Shown piece by piece: positions 48,458 to 57,649 of a DNA stretch of 64,000 nucleotides. Position 1 is the stretch's first letter; every line of letters starts with the position of its first letter. Made by a program: the position numbers and the translations under genes. The DNA comes from Thermoplasmata archaeon (GTDB lineage Archaea > Thermoplasmatota > Thermoplasmata > Lutacidiplasmatales > UBA184), in the NCBI GenBank assembly GCA_021816865.1, contig JAKAWX010000003.1, positions 98,681 through 162,680 of the forward strand, read 5' to 3'. Below the pieces are notes generated by a model. It did not search any database, was not told the DNA's origin, and saw only the letters and a program-made list of their open reading frames with translations.

Positions 48458-48670
48458 CTACGGACCGGGCCCGCGGCGCGAGAGCGCTCCGACCATCTCG
48501 TCCGGCGTCACGACCGGGCGGCACTCGATCTCGCGCGCCCCCGCGAACTCTTGGATCACGAGGTCGTAGAAGGCCCGGGCCCGCTGCGAAGGGAGGTCGG
48601 CGGGGCCGTCGGGGCTTCCGACGCCCTTGCGGAGGACGGCGGGCCGACGTTCGGTACGCGCAGGGGTCAT
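48458..48670 (-). CDS. Small protein (70 aa) overlapping hemE stop, unknown function
   Basis: ATG at 48670 overlaps the hemE stop codon in the coupled heme cluster; protein-like C-terminal half (RARAFYDLVIQEFAGAREIECRPVVTPDEMVGAL). Confidence 0.45.
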   Translation of the reverse strand: MTPARTERRPAVLRKGVGSPDGPADLPSQRARAFYDLVIQEFAGAREIECRPVVTPDEMVGALSRRGPGP

Positions 48671-49707
48671 CGTCGAGCTCGCGGGAGGCCCTGGGAGTGG
48701 ACGAAGTCGACGAGGTCGGCCACGTGCGCGGGGTCGGTCTCGGGCAACACGCCGTGCCCCAGGTTGAAGACGTGCGAACGATGGTCCGGGATCTCCTCGA
48801 GCACCTCCCGGGCCTCCCGACGTAGCGTGGCGACGGGGCCGAGGAGCGCCCCCGGGTCGAGGTTCCCCTGGAGGGCGAGCCGGGTCCCGACGCGCCGTCG
48901 CACGCGGTGGAGGGGCTCGCGCCAGTCGACCGAGAGCGCGTCCGGACCGGTCCGGGCCAGCCCCTCGAGGAGGTGGGACGACCCGGTCGAGAAGAGGATC
49001 GTCGGTCGCCCGAGGGACCGCACCCCCTCGAAGATGGTGGCGAGCGGCTCGCGCAGGTGCCGCTCGAAGGTGGCCGGGCCGACGGCCCCGATCCAGGTGT
49101 CGAACACCTGGAGCGCGGCGGCGCCGCTCTCGGCCTGCATCGTGAGGTAGTCGACCGCCAGCGTCGCGAGCCGATCGACAAGGCGGTCGAACGTCCCCGG
49201 GTCCCGGTAGATCATGCGCCGGGTCGCCGAGAACTCCCGGTCGGCCCGCCCTTCGATAAGGTAGGACGCGAGCGTGAACGGGCCGCCCGCGAAGCCGATG
49301 ATCGGGCGCTCGTGCTCGAGCTCGAGGTACCGCTCGATCGCCCGGCCCACGAACGGCACGCTGTCGCGCGCCGAGAACGCGCCGAGCGCTTCGACGTCCC
49401 GCCGGGTCCGGATCGGGCGCGGCACGACCGGTCCTACGCCCGGATCGATCGAGAAGTCGATGCCGAGCCCGGCGAAGGGGAGCGTGATGTCGGCAAAGAC
49501 GACGGCGGCGTCGACGTCGTAGCGGTGGATCGGCTCGAGGGTGACCTGGGCCGCGAGCTCCGGCGTCCGGGCGATCTCGAGGATCGGGTGCTCCCGTCGA
49601 AGCGCCCGGTACCCGGGCAGGTGGCGCCCGGCCTGTCGCATGAGCCAGATCGGGACGGTGTCGGTCTCCTCGCCCCAGAGCGCCCGGGTCAGGCGGTCGC
49701 GGGTCAC
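48667..49707 (-). CDS. hemE: Uroporphyrinogen decarboxylase
   Basis: PIWLMRQAGRHLPGYR, VVFADITLPFAGLG, GNLDPGALL, FNLGHGVLPETDP. Confidence 0.95.
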   Translation of the reverse strand: MTRDRLTRALWGEETDTVPIWLMRQAGRHLPGYRALRREHPILEIARTPELAAQVTLEPIHRYDVDAAVVFADITLPFAGLGIDFSIDPGVGPVVPRPIRTRRDVEALGAFSARDSVPFVGRAIERYLELEHERPIIGFAGGPFTLASYLIEGRADREFSATRRMIYRDPGTFDRLVDRLATLAVDYLTMQAESGAAALQVFDTWIGAVGPATFERHLREPLATIFEGVRSLGRPTILFSTGSSHLLEGLARTGPDALSVDWREPLHRVRRRVGTRLALQGNLDPGALLGPVATLRREAREVLEEIPDHRSHVFNLGHGVLPETDPAHVADLVDFVHSQGLPRARR

Positions 49708-51011
49708 GGGGAACCCTCCCGGCAAGCCCGGAACGCCGCCCGGAGCGCCGGCGCCGCCCGTTCGACCTCGGCGGGTCCCGTCGCCATCGAGACGAACGCG
49801 GTCTCGAGGGCCGACGGCGGCAGGTAGATCCCGCGGTCGAGCGCGACATGGAAGAACCGGGCGTAGCGGGCGCGGTCGGTCGTCTCGGCCCCCTCCACGT
49901 TCGTGATCGGTCCCGGCGCGAAGAAGAGCCCGAGCATCGAGCCGGCCCGCTGGAGCGTGAACGGCTCGGCGCGGAGTTCGGCGGCCGACTCGACGAGCAC
50001 GCGCTCGAGAAGGCGAGAGGTCTCCTCAAGCCTGCGGTAGCGCGAGTCCGTGAGCGCGTCGAGGGTGGCGATGCCGGCGGCCATCGCGACCGGGTTGCCG
50101 GCGAGCGTGCCGGCCTGGTAGACGGGTCCGACGGGGGCGACGACCTCCATCACCGCCCGTCGGCCGCCGTACGCCGCCACGGGCATCCCGCCCCCGATCA
50201 CCTTGCCGAGCGTGACGAGGTCCGGGCGCAATCCGAGCGTCTCGCCGATGGTTCCCCGGCGCAGACGGAAGCCCGTGATCACCTCGTCCGCGATGACGAG
50301 CGCCCCGGCTCGGTGCGCGAGGTCCGAGACCGCCGCGAGAAACCCGGGGCGCGGAGGGACCACCCCCATGTTGCCGGCGACCGGCTCGACCACGACCGCG
50401 GCGACCGATTCACCCCAGCGCTCGAAGAGCCGGCGGAGTGCGTCGGGGTCGTTGTACCGCGCCACCAGAGTCTCCCCCGCGATCGCCCGCGGGACCCCGG
50501 CGGAATCCGGGAGCGACCCCGCGGCAACTCCCGAACCGGCTCGGGCGAGCAGGCCGTCCGAATGTCCGTGGTACCCGCCCGCGAACTTGACGATCTTGGA
50601 GCGGCCCGTGCGGCCTCGCGCCGCCCGGATCGCGCTCATCACCGCCTCGGTCCCCGAGCTCACGAAGCGCAACCGTTCCAAGGTCGGGACCGCGCCCTTG
50701 ATCCGCTCGCCGAGCTCGTGCTCGAGGACGCTCGGCGCCCCGAACGAGAGCCCTCGGGACGCGGCCCGTTGGACCGCTCCCACGACCGACCGGGGCGCGT
50801 TGCCGAGGAGGTTCGCCCCCCACGAGCCGACGAGGTCGAGGTAGCGTCGGCCGTCCTCGTCGACGAGATACGGCCCGCGGCCGCGCACAAAGAAGACCGG
50901 GCTCCCGCCGACCGCGGCGAACGACCGGACCGGGCTGTCGACCCCGCCGACGAGCGTGCGCGCGGCCCTCCGGAACAGGGCCCGGGACCGGGGGCCGGCG
51001 CCCCGGCTCAC
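49704..51011 (-). CDS. hemL: Glutamate-1-semialdehyde 2,1-aminomutase
   Basis: VGGVDSPVRSFAAVGG, FVSSGTEAVMSAIRAARG, KFAGGYHGHSDG, LVTLGKVIGGGMP. Confidence 0.95.
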   Translation of the reverse strand: MSRGAGPRSRALFRRAARTLVGGVDSPVRSFAAVGGSPVFFVRGRGPYLVDEDGRRYLDLVGSWGANLLGNAPRSVVGAVQRAASRGLSFGAPSVLEHELGERIKGAVPTLERLRFVSSGTEAVMSAIRAARGRTGRSKIVKFAGGYHGHSDGLLARAGSGVAAGSLPDSAGVPRAIAGETLVARYNDPDALRRLFERWGESVAAVVVEPVAGNMGVVPPRPGFLAAVSDLAHRAGALVIADEVITGFRLRRGTIGETLGLRPDLVTLGKVIGGGMPVAAYGGRRAVMEVVAPVGPVYQAGTLAGNPVAMAAGIATLDALTDSRYRRLEETSRLLERVLVESAAELRAEPFTLQRAGSMLGLFFAPGPITNVEGAETTDRARYARFFHVALDRGIYLPPSALETAFVSMATGPAEVERAAPALRAAFRACREGSP

Positions 51012-51754
51012 GGGAGGCCGTCCGCGAGGTCGAGCGCCCGCCTCGGGGAGGTCCGGACGCACGTGAAGATCGGGGTCTCGAGGGCCGTGTACCGGCTCGC
51101 TTCCGACGGCCGGAGGTCGTTCACGAGGTCGAGGAACTCGTCCGGGCGGTCGGCCTCGAACGCGAGGATGAATTCCATGTCGTCGAGACCGAACGAGTAA
51201 CCGGTGTGGATGTCGACACGGGGGTACTTGTGGCCGATGCGGAAGTGCTCGCCCATGATGCGGCGGCGCTCCTCGAACGGAAGGCCGTACCACTCCCGCT
51301 TCTTCACGAACGGGTAGACGAAGAGGTACGGCCGATCGCCGGGGCGACGCCGGGTGCCGGTCCCCTCGCCTCCGTGCGCGTGCGCGCCGAGGTACTCCGA
51401 CTTTCGGGCCATCCCGAGGTAGGAGTAGGGGGTCGCGAGGAACGGCCCGAGCCCGGTGCCGAGGACGCGGGCGTGAAGCGTCTGGACCGGCTCGAGCGCC
51501 GGCGCGACCGACCAGACGAGGAAGTCGACCCCGGCCTTCAGCCCGACCGTCGAGTAGGTGCCTACGAGGACGTTCTCGGGGGGGTGCTCGAGCACTTCGA
51601 CGAGCGCGGCCTTTCCCGCCTCCCGCTCCGGTCGGGGGAGGCGCCGCCACCCCGGCTCCACGCGGTAGAAGGTGTACTTGACGACGTCCCGGGGCTCCTC
51701 CGTCCCGGGAGCGTCATCGGCCGCGCCCGGTCGGGACGGGGTCGGGTCGGTCAC
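51008..51754 (-). CDS. hemQ: Chlorite-dismutase-family heme protein (HemQ/ChdC-like)
   Basis: YPFVKKREWYGLPFEERRRIMGEHFRIGHKYPRVDIHTGYSFGLDDMEFILAFE. Confidence 0.88.
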   Translation of the reverse strand: MTDPTPSRPGAADDAPGTEEPRDVVKYTFYRVEPGWRRLPRPEREAGKAALVEVLEHPPENVLVGTYSTVGLKAGVDFLVWSVAPALEPVQTLHARVLGTGLGPFLATPYSYLGMARKSEYLGAHAHGGEGTGTRRRPGDRPYLFVYPFVKKREWYGLPFEERRRIMGEHFRIGHKYPRVDIHTGYSFGLDDMEFILAFEADRPDEFLDLVNDLRPSEASRYTALETPIFTCVRTSPRRALDLADGLP

Positions 51755-52770
51755 CGGTCCTCCCGGAGCCAGCGGACCGCGTCGCGCGCGAAGTAGGTGA
51801 CGATGAGGTCGGCGCCGGCTCGGCGGATAGCGACGAGCGTCTCGCGGGCGGCCTTCTCGAGGTCGACGATCCCGCGGGCGGCGGCGGCGTGGATCGTCGC
51901 GTACTCGCCGCTTACCTGGTACGCCGCGAGCGGGAGGTCGAAGCGGTCCCGCGCCCTCGCGAGCAGGTCGAGGCTCGTGAGGGCGGGCTTCACCATCAGG
52001 ATGTCCGCTCCCTCGGCGGCGTCGAGCGCCATCTCCCGGAGGGCTTCGCGGCCGTTGCGGGCGTCCATCTGGTAGCCGGCACGGTCACCGAATTCGGGGG
52101 CCGACCCCTCGATCTCCCGGAACGGCCCGTAGAAGGCCGAGGCGTGCTTGGTCGAGTACGCCAGGACGCCGGTCCCCTCGTAGCCGGCATCGTCGAGGGC
52201 GTGCCGGATCGCACCGACCTGGCCGTCCATCATGGCGCTCGGGGCCACGACGTCGGCGCCCGCGCGCGCGTGCGCGAGCGCGACGCGCTGAAGCCGTTCG
52301 ACGGACGCGTCGTTCGCCACATCGCCGTCCTTCACGACCCCGCAATGGCCGTGGGTCGTGTAGGCGCACAGGCAGACGTCGGTCGCCACCACCAGGTCCG
52401 GAGCCGCCTTCTTGAGCGCCCGAACCGCCTCGGGGACGAGGCCGGTGTCGGACCACGCGTCGCTTCCCTCGGCATCCTTCGTGCGGGCGACCCCGAAGAG
52501 CAGGACGGACCGCACCCCCTCCGAGGCGAGCGTGCGGCCGAAGGGGCCGATCCGTCCGAGCGGGTACCTCGCAACGCCCGGGCACGACGGGACCGGGGTC
52601 GGGCCCCCTCCGCCCGGTCGGACGAACAGCGGGAGCACCCATCGGTGGCTCTCGAGATCGGTCTCGGCGATCCAGTCCCGAAGGGCGGCCGTGCGACGCA
52701 TGCGTCGAGGCCGGACGACGGCCGAGGGGCGCGCGGGCCGGCCACCGTGCTCGATGACTCGGGAGTTCAT
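51751..52770 (-). CDS. hemB: Porphobilinogen synthase (delta-aminolevulinic acid dehydratase)
   Basis: DVCLCAYTTHGHCGVV, VAPSAMMDGQVGAIR, STKHASAFYGPFRE, MVKPALTSLD. Confidence 0.96.
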   Translation of the reverse strand: MNSRVIEHGGRPARPSAVVRPRRMRRTAALRDWIAETDLESHRWVLPLFVRPGGGGPTPVPSCPGVARYPLGRIGPFGRTLASEGVRSVLLFGVARTKDAEGSDAWSDTGLVPEAVRALKKAAPDLVVATDVCLCAYTTHGHCGVVKDGDVANDASVERLQRVALAHARAGADVVAPSAMMDGQVGAIRHALDDAGYEGTGVLAYSTKHASAFYGPFREIEGSAPEFGDRAGYQMDARNGREALREMALDAAEGADILMVKPALTSLDLLARARDRFDLPLAAYQVSGEYATIHAAAARGIVDLEKAARETLVAIRRAGADLIVTYFARDAVRWLREDR

Positions 52771-53513
52771 TCGATCCCCGCGGGGAGAAGTGGGCGCGTA
52801 AAGCGTTGTGCCGTCAGCGAGGGCGTGACGGAGATGCGGACAAAGCCGGCGGCCCGTGCGGCTCGGGCCGAGCGCGGTCCGATCACGACCAGCCGGACGC
52901 GGCGGGCGAGCCGGGCGAGCGAGGGCGGGTCGAGGGCGGCGACCAGCGCGCGGAGGGCGGAGGGGCTGCTCGCAACGATCAGGTCCGCGCGCGCGAGACG
53001 GGCGCGTTCCGCCCGCCCGAACCGGGCCCGCAGCCTCGTCCGATAGACGACGACGTCCGTTACCGTGTGGCCGCGAGCGCGAAGGGCGCGAGCCAGGGAC
53101 GGCCCCGCCCGGTCGGAGCGGAACCGCAAGATCCGCCGCCGCCCCCGGCCGATTGCCCGGGCGACGGCCGCCCCACCGAGCCCCGGCGGCTCCCGCACGT
53201 TCGTGACCCCGACCGACCGCAGCGTCGCGGCGGTTGCGGGTCCGCTCGACCAGTACCGCACGCGGCGGGCCCGTCGGCCCTCCTCGCGCCACGGGACCAC
53301 GCCGGCAAGGACGCCGGATCGGCTCGTGACCACGACGTCGTCGACCGCGCCGAGCGCCGAGAGGGGCGGGCGCCACGCGGACGGGGGGAGCGGTACCGGT
53401 TCGACCACCACGAGGCGAGTGACCTTGGCCCCCCCGACGCGAAGCGCTTCGACGATCGGCTCGAGGGCGTTCGGTCCGGTGAGCAGCACGACCCGCACGC
53501 GACCGTGAGGCAC
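52767..53513 (-). CDS. hemD: Uroporphyrinogen-III synthase
   Basis: Divergent HemD-like sequence (DVVVTSRSGV..., FRSDRAG, VVVYRTR, VASSPSALRAL) between hemB and hemC. Confidence 0.85.
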   Translation of the reverse strand: MPHGRVRVVLLTGPNALEPIVEALRVGGAKVTRLVVVEPVPLPPSAWRPPLSALGAVDDVVVTSRSGVLAGVVPWREEGRRARRVRYWSSGPATAATLRSVGVTNVREPPGLGGAAVARAIGRGRRRILRFRSDRAGPSLARALRARGHTVTDVVVYRTRLRARFGRAERARLARADLIVASSPSALRALVAALDPPSLARLARRVRLVVIGPRSARAARAAGFVRISVTPSLTAQRFTRPLLPAGIE

Positions 53514-53522
53514 GAGCTCCTC

Positions 53523-54428
53523 CTACCGGGTCTGGGCCAGGATCTCGTCCCCCCCGGCGGAGAGCACGGCGCGGCCCAACGAGCGGCCGATCGCCTCCGC
53601 GTTCGAGGTCGGTCCCCGGCGGCTGGCGCGAACGCTCCGTCGACCGTCCGGCGCGAGGACCTCGCCCACGAGCGAGAGCCTCGCTCCCCGAACGGTCCCG
53701 AGGGCGGCGAGCGGAGACCGACAGTCCCCGCCGAGCTCGGCGGAGAACGACCGTTCGGCGAGGACGGCCGCGCGGGTGGCAGGGTGGTCGAGGGCCGCGG
53801 CGACCCGTTCGGACGGACCGTCCCCCTCCCGAACGGCCACGACCAGCGCTCCCTGGCCGGGCGCCGGCAGGTACTCCCGGGTGGGAAGGACCCGACCGAT
53901 CGACCGGGTTCGGTGGAGGCGGGCGAGACCGGCGACGGCCAGCACGATCGCATCGACGCTCCCGTCCCGGACGAGCCCGAGGCGCGTTCCGACGTTGCCG
54001 CGCACTTCCTCCACGACGAGGTCGGGGCGGCGTCGGAGGAGCTGGGCCCGGCGCCGCACGCTGCTCGAGCCGACACGCGCGCCTTTCGGGAGCCGGCCGG
54101 GCGCCACTCCGCGGCGGACGACGAGGCAGTCGCGGGGGTCGGCCCGACGTACGAAGGCCGCGAGGCGGAGGCCGGAAGGGAGGATCGACTCCACGTCCTT
54201 GGCGCTGTGCACCGCGAGGTCGATCTCGCCGCGTGCGAGCGCGAGGTCGATCGCATCGGTGAAGTCGGGCGAGCCGCCCGCCGCGGTCTCCCGGTCCCCG
54301 CTCGTCACGATCGGGACCGGGCGGAACCGCATCTCGGGGAACCGCCGAACGAGTCGACGCACCACCTCGTCCGTCTGGAGGAGCGCGAGCGGGCTGCGAC
54401 GCGTCCCGATCCTCACCCGCTCGGTCAC
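53523..54428 (-). CDS. hemC: Porphobilinogen deaminase (hydroxymethylbilane synthase)
   Basis: RIGTRRSPLALLQTDEV, LAVHSAKDVES, GSSSVRRRAQLLRRRPDL, LPAPGQGALVV, ELGGDCRSPLAA. Confidence 0.96.
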   Translation of the reverse strand: MTERVRIGTRRSPLALLQTDEVVRRLVRRFPEMRFRPVPIVTSGDRETAAGGSPDFTDAIDLALARGEIDLAVHSAKDVESILPSGLRLAAFVRRADPRDCLVVRRGVAPGRLPKGARVGSSSVRRRAQLLRRRPDLVVEEVRGNVGTRLGLVRDGSVDAIVLAVAGLARLHRTRSIGRVLPTREYLPAPGQGALVVAVREGDGPSERVAAALDHPATRAAVLAERSFSAELGGDCRSPLAALGTVRGARLSLVGEVLAPDGRRSVRASRRGPTSNAEAIGRSLGRAVLSAGGDEILAQTR

Positions 54429-55702
54429 GGGTCGAGCGTCGCGGGATCGAACAGCTCGAGGGCGAACCGCCGCAGCCGTTCCCCCTCCGGACCGGGCGGC
54501 AACGAGCGCAGCCGCTCGGTGGGCGAGAGGAGGAGTCGCGCGACCAAGCGGCGCGTCAGGCGGTCGACCGCCACCTCCTGTTCGGCCGTAAGCGTCCCGA
54601 GGAACGGGCGGGCGCGCTCCAGCTCGGAGCGCCGGAGGGTCTCGATCGCGCTCCTCAACACGTCGATCCACGATTCGAGGGCCCGACGTTCGAACTCGCG
54701 GTAGTGCCGGTCGACCGCCTCGTCCAGACGGACGTCGGAGTCAACGTCCGTGGGTCCCGGGTGGCGGTGGGCGCCCAGTTCTCCAAGGTCGACCAGCTGG
54801 ACGTTCGGGGCTCCCCGGACCGCGGGGTCGATGTTTCGGGGCACTCCGAGGTCGATCAGGACGAGCGGCCGGGAGGAGGGAAGGTCGCCCCCATCGAGGC
54901 ACCGCTCGCCGCTCTTCGCGGCCGCGATGACGCCGTCGGCGACGGCGAGCTCATCGGCGAGCTCCGGGACTCGGACGGCCCGGGCACCGGTCCCGCGGAG
55001 GAACCGGTCGTCCGGGACTCGTTCGCGATAGACGACCGTGACACGGGCGGAGCTCGCGAGGCACTCGGTGACCTGGCGGCCCACTGTCCCGGCACCGATG
55101 ACGACGACCCGGGGGAACGGCCGGGCGACTCGCTCGAGGAGGGCCGTCGCGGCGATCGCCGCGATCGACTGCGACGACGGCACCGAAGGCGCGAGCTCGT
55201 CCGCGGTCGCCGCCGCCGACTCGAGGAGCTCGCGAAGGAGGGGCCGGGGGTGTCGGCTCCAGGTCCGGCGCGCGGCCGACCGTACCTGGTCCCGCACTTC
55301 ACGTTCGCCGACCGCGAGCGACCGGCGGCCCGCCGCGACCTCGAACAGGTGATGAGCGGCCTCGCGGCCGGAGCGAATCCTCCACGCCGTCGGATCCCCC
55401 GGAAGTCGTCCCAGCCACCGGTCCGCTTCCTTCGGGTCGCAAGTGACCCCGTAGAGCTCTACTCGGTGGCACGTGACGAGCAGCGCCACCTCCCCGGTCG
55501 GGGCCGGGTCGTCGAACCAACCGTCGACCCGTTGGGCACTGACGGCCCTCGCCACGGCTTCGAGCTCGTCGATCGAGGTCGTGTCCAGGCTGAGCTCGAG
55601 ATTGAACAGACGGAGCCGGGTCGGCGCCAAAGGGACGGTGACCGCGGACGCCGGCGTCGGATGAGGGACCGCGGCCACCCCATCGACGGGAGCAGAGACC
55701 AC
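54425..55702 (-). CDS. hemA: Glutamyl-tRNA reductase
   Basis: LVTCHRVELYG, LFEVAAGRRSLAVGEREVRDQVR, VVIGAGTVGRQV, LIDLGVPRNIDP; GTG start inferred. Confidence 0.9.
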   Translation of the reverse strand: MVSAPVDGVAAVPHPTPASAVTVPLAPTRLRLFNLELSLDTTSIDELEAVARAVSAQRVDGWFDDPAPTGEVALLVTCHRVELYGVTCDPKEADRWLGRLPGDPTAWRIRSGREAAHHLFEVAAGRRSLAVGEREVRDQVRSAARRTWSRHPRPLLRELLESAAATADELAPSVPSSQSIAAIAATALLERVARPFPRVVVIGAGTVGRQVTECLASSARVTVVYRERVPDDRFLRGTGARAVRVPELADELAVADGVIAAAKSGERCLDGGDLPSSRPLVLIDLGVPRNIDPAVRGAPNVQLVDLGELGAHRHPGPTDVDSDVRLDEAVDRHYREFERRALESWIDVLRSAIETLRRSELERARPFLGTLTAEQEVAVDRLTRRLVARLLLSPTERLRSLPPGPEGERLRRFALELFDPATLDP

Positions 55703-55951
55703 GGGCCCTCGACCGGCAGGGAACGCCCGCCCGACTTTAAGTGTCGAGGTACGAACGACGAAACCTCGTGCCCGGGGTGGGCCGCCGGGAACCTGGGGGC
55801 CGACCGGTCCGAGGCTCCGTATTCCGCCTTCCCCGCCGGGGTTCCTTCCCTCGCCACCGGAGCGAAAACACCCCTCGCCTCTACCTCCACGGCCCGGCGG
55901 CCCAACTTCGGGAACCCTCTTACTTTCCGAGAGCATGGACATGAGACGGCG

Positions 55952-57202
55952 ATGTCGGAGCCGGCCGCGCCGCGATCCCCGAACGCCCCGCCCGGGACTC
56001 CCCCGTCTCCGTCGCCCCGGGTCGCCCCGACAGGGAGAGCGCGGACGGCTCACGGGTTGCCGTTCTTCACCGCGGTCGGGTCGGCGCTGGTGATGCTGCT
56101 CCTCGTGCTGGCGATCGTGCTCGCCCCCTTCCTCGGGCCCCCCGGCGGCGCCCCAGGCTCGGGGGACCTACTTTCGTTCACGGAGGCGAGGGGCATCGCC
56201 GACCGGCTCCTCGGGGGCATCGGGAGCGTCCCGTGGAACCTTCTGGACGCCGGTGGAGTGCTTTCCTCTACGGTCCTGACCTTGCCTTCGAGCTTCGCCG
56301 TGCTCGAAAATGCCACGCTGGGAGGGCTTTCGTGCAGCACGGTCCCGGGTCCCACCAACCTCTCGGTACCGGGGAGCAACGCGAGCCGAAGCGACGGAAT
56401 CGCACCGATCTGGCTGTTCACGTACGGGGAGGCTTCCGCTTTCGCCGAGGTCGCGGTCGTCGGCGGCGTCGCACATCTCTTGCTCGACTACAGCGGACCT
56501 TGCGGGTCCTTGCTCGCGGGATCGGAACGGACGGTGCCCCCGCAAGCGATCGACAGCACCCGGGCCGCGAGAGATGCGGCTCCCTTCGTCACGCCGTATC
56601 TCCGGCTGCATCCGTACGCCAACGAAGTCATCAGCCTCTTCGGGGGGTTCAACTCTTCCGCGAACCTGTCGAGTCCAGCCACCTGGTCGATCCTCCTCAC
56701 GACCTGCCCGCTCTCCTCGAGCGGCCCGGCATCGGGGTCGGTGGCCTACGCCAGCCTGAACGCGACCTCCGGCGCGCCGCTCGGCAACTCGACCCTCGAC
56801 CAGACCTCGTGCCCGGGCGCTCCCCTGCTGGCTTCGGCGCTCTCCTTCGGTTCCCCGGTGACCGTCCCCTCGGGAAACCTCACGACCGTCTCGTTCGCGG
56901 TCACGTCCGCCGCCGACGGAGTCCGCTGGGCGAACCTCTCGGCCCAGCTCCAGAACAGCGTCGGTGCGACGGTCTCTTCGGGGTGGAACCTTACGGCCGT
57001 CACGGCCGACGGGCGAACGATCTCGACGTACAACGTGGCGACAGGACTCTGGTCGAGCGGAGGCACCCAGCCGATCGAGGTCGGGGACTCCCTGGTGCTG
57101 GTGACCCTGATCGGCCTGGTGAGCGGGCCGGTCGGATTGCAGGGATTCCTCATCCTCAACGGGGTCGGGGGATTCGGCGGGTCGATCGCGCTGTTCCTTT
57201 GA
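55952..57202 (+). CDS. Membrane-anchored secreted protein of unknown function, N-glycosylation-sequon rich
   Basis: N-terminal TM FFTAVGSALVMLLLVLAIVLAPFL; many NXS/T sequons; C-terminal hydrophobic segment. Confidence 0.75.
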   Translation: MSEPAAPRSPNAPPGTPPSPSPRVAPTGRARTAHGLPFFTAVGSALVMLLLVLAIVLAPFLGPPGGAPGSGDLLSFTEARGIADRLLGGIGSVPWNLLDAGGVLSSTVLTLPSSFAVLENATLGGLSCSTVPGPTNLSVPGSNASRSDGIAPIWLFTYGEASAFAEVAVVGGVAHLLLDYSGPCGSLLAGSERTVPPQAIDSTRAARDAAPFVTPYLRLHPYANEVISLFGGFNSSANLSSPATWSILLTTCPLSSSGPASGSVAYASLNATSGAPLGNSTLDQTSCPGAPLLASALSFGSPVTVPSGNLTTVSFAVTSAADGVRWANLSAQLQNSVGATVSSGWNLTAVTADGRTISTYNVATGLWSSGGTQPIEVGDSLVLVTLIGLVSGPVGLQGFLILNGVGGFGGSIALFL

Positions 57203-57438
57203 CCCATCGGTCCGATGGGGTCGGGAGAACGCGGGGAGGCCGAAGGTCGGTTCGGCCCCTCGTCCAGCCGGAAGGCCCGGGGACCACCCGATGGCGCCGC
57301 CCGGGACAGCTTCTCCCGGGGGTACCGCCACCGCCGGTTCGGTTCGGTGCGGGCTCAGGACCGGGGCGCGACACGTCCGGAGTCCGGGTCCCAACAGCAG
57401 GTTTTTATCCCCATCCATGCGTATCAACGTCCACGGAC

Positions 57439-57453
57439 CCCGCGTCACGCGGG
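57439..57453. repeat. Inverted repeat CCCGCGT-C-ACGCGGG in leader upstream of SPFH gene
   Basis: Perfect 7-nt arms, ~30-50 nt downstream of TATA-like gtttttatcc (57401-57410). Confidence 0.7.
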
Positions 57454-57649
57454 AGCCGGCCGAAAGGGAGGGGGAACGATTGACCCGCACGCATCGACAG
57501 GGTTCGGGGACGTCGGGCCACCCTTCGTTCGGCGATTTTTCGGCAGAGTCGGTTGAGATCGCTAGCCCCGCCCGGGTCGACGGCTGGCCACCGGAGCGCG
57601 ACACGTTTGCCGTGCGTCGCGCGCCGTTCGGTCCTCGGCAGGGCGGAGC

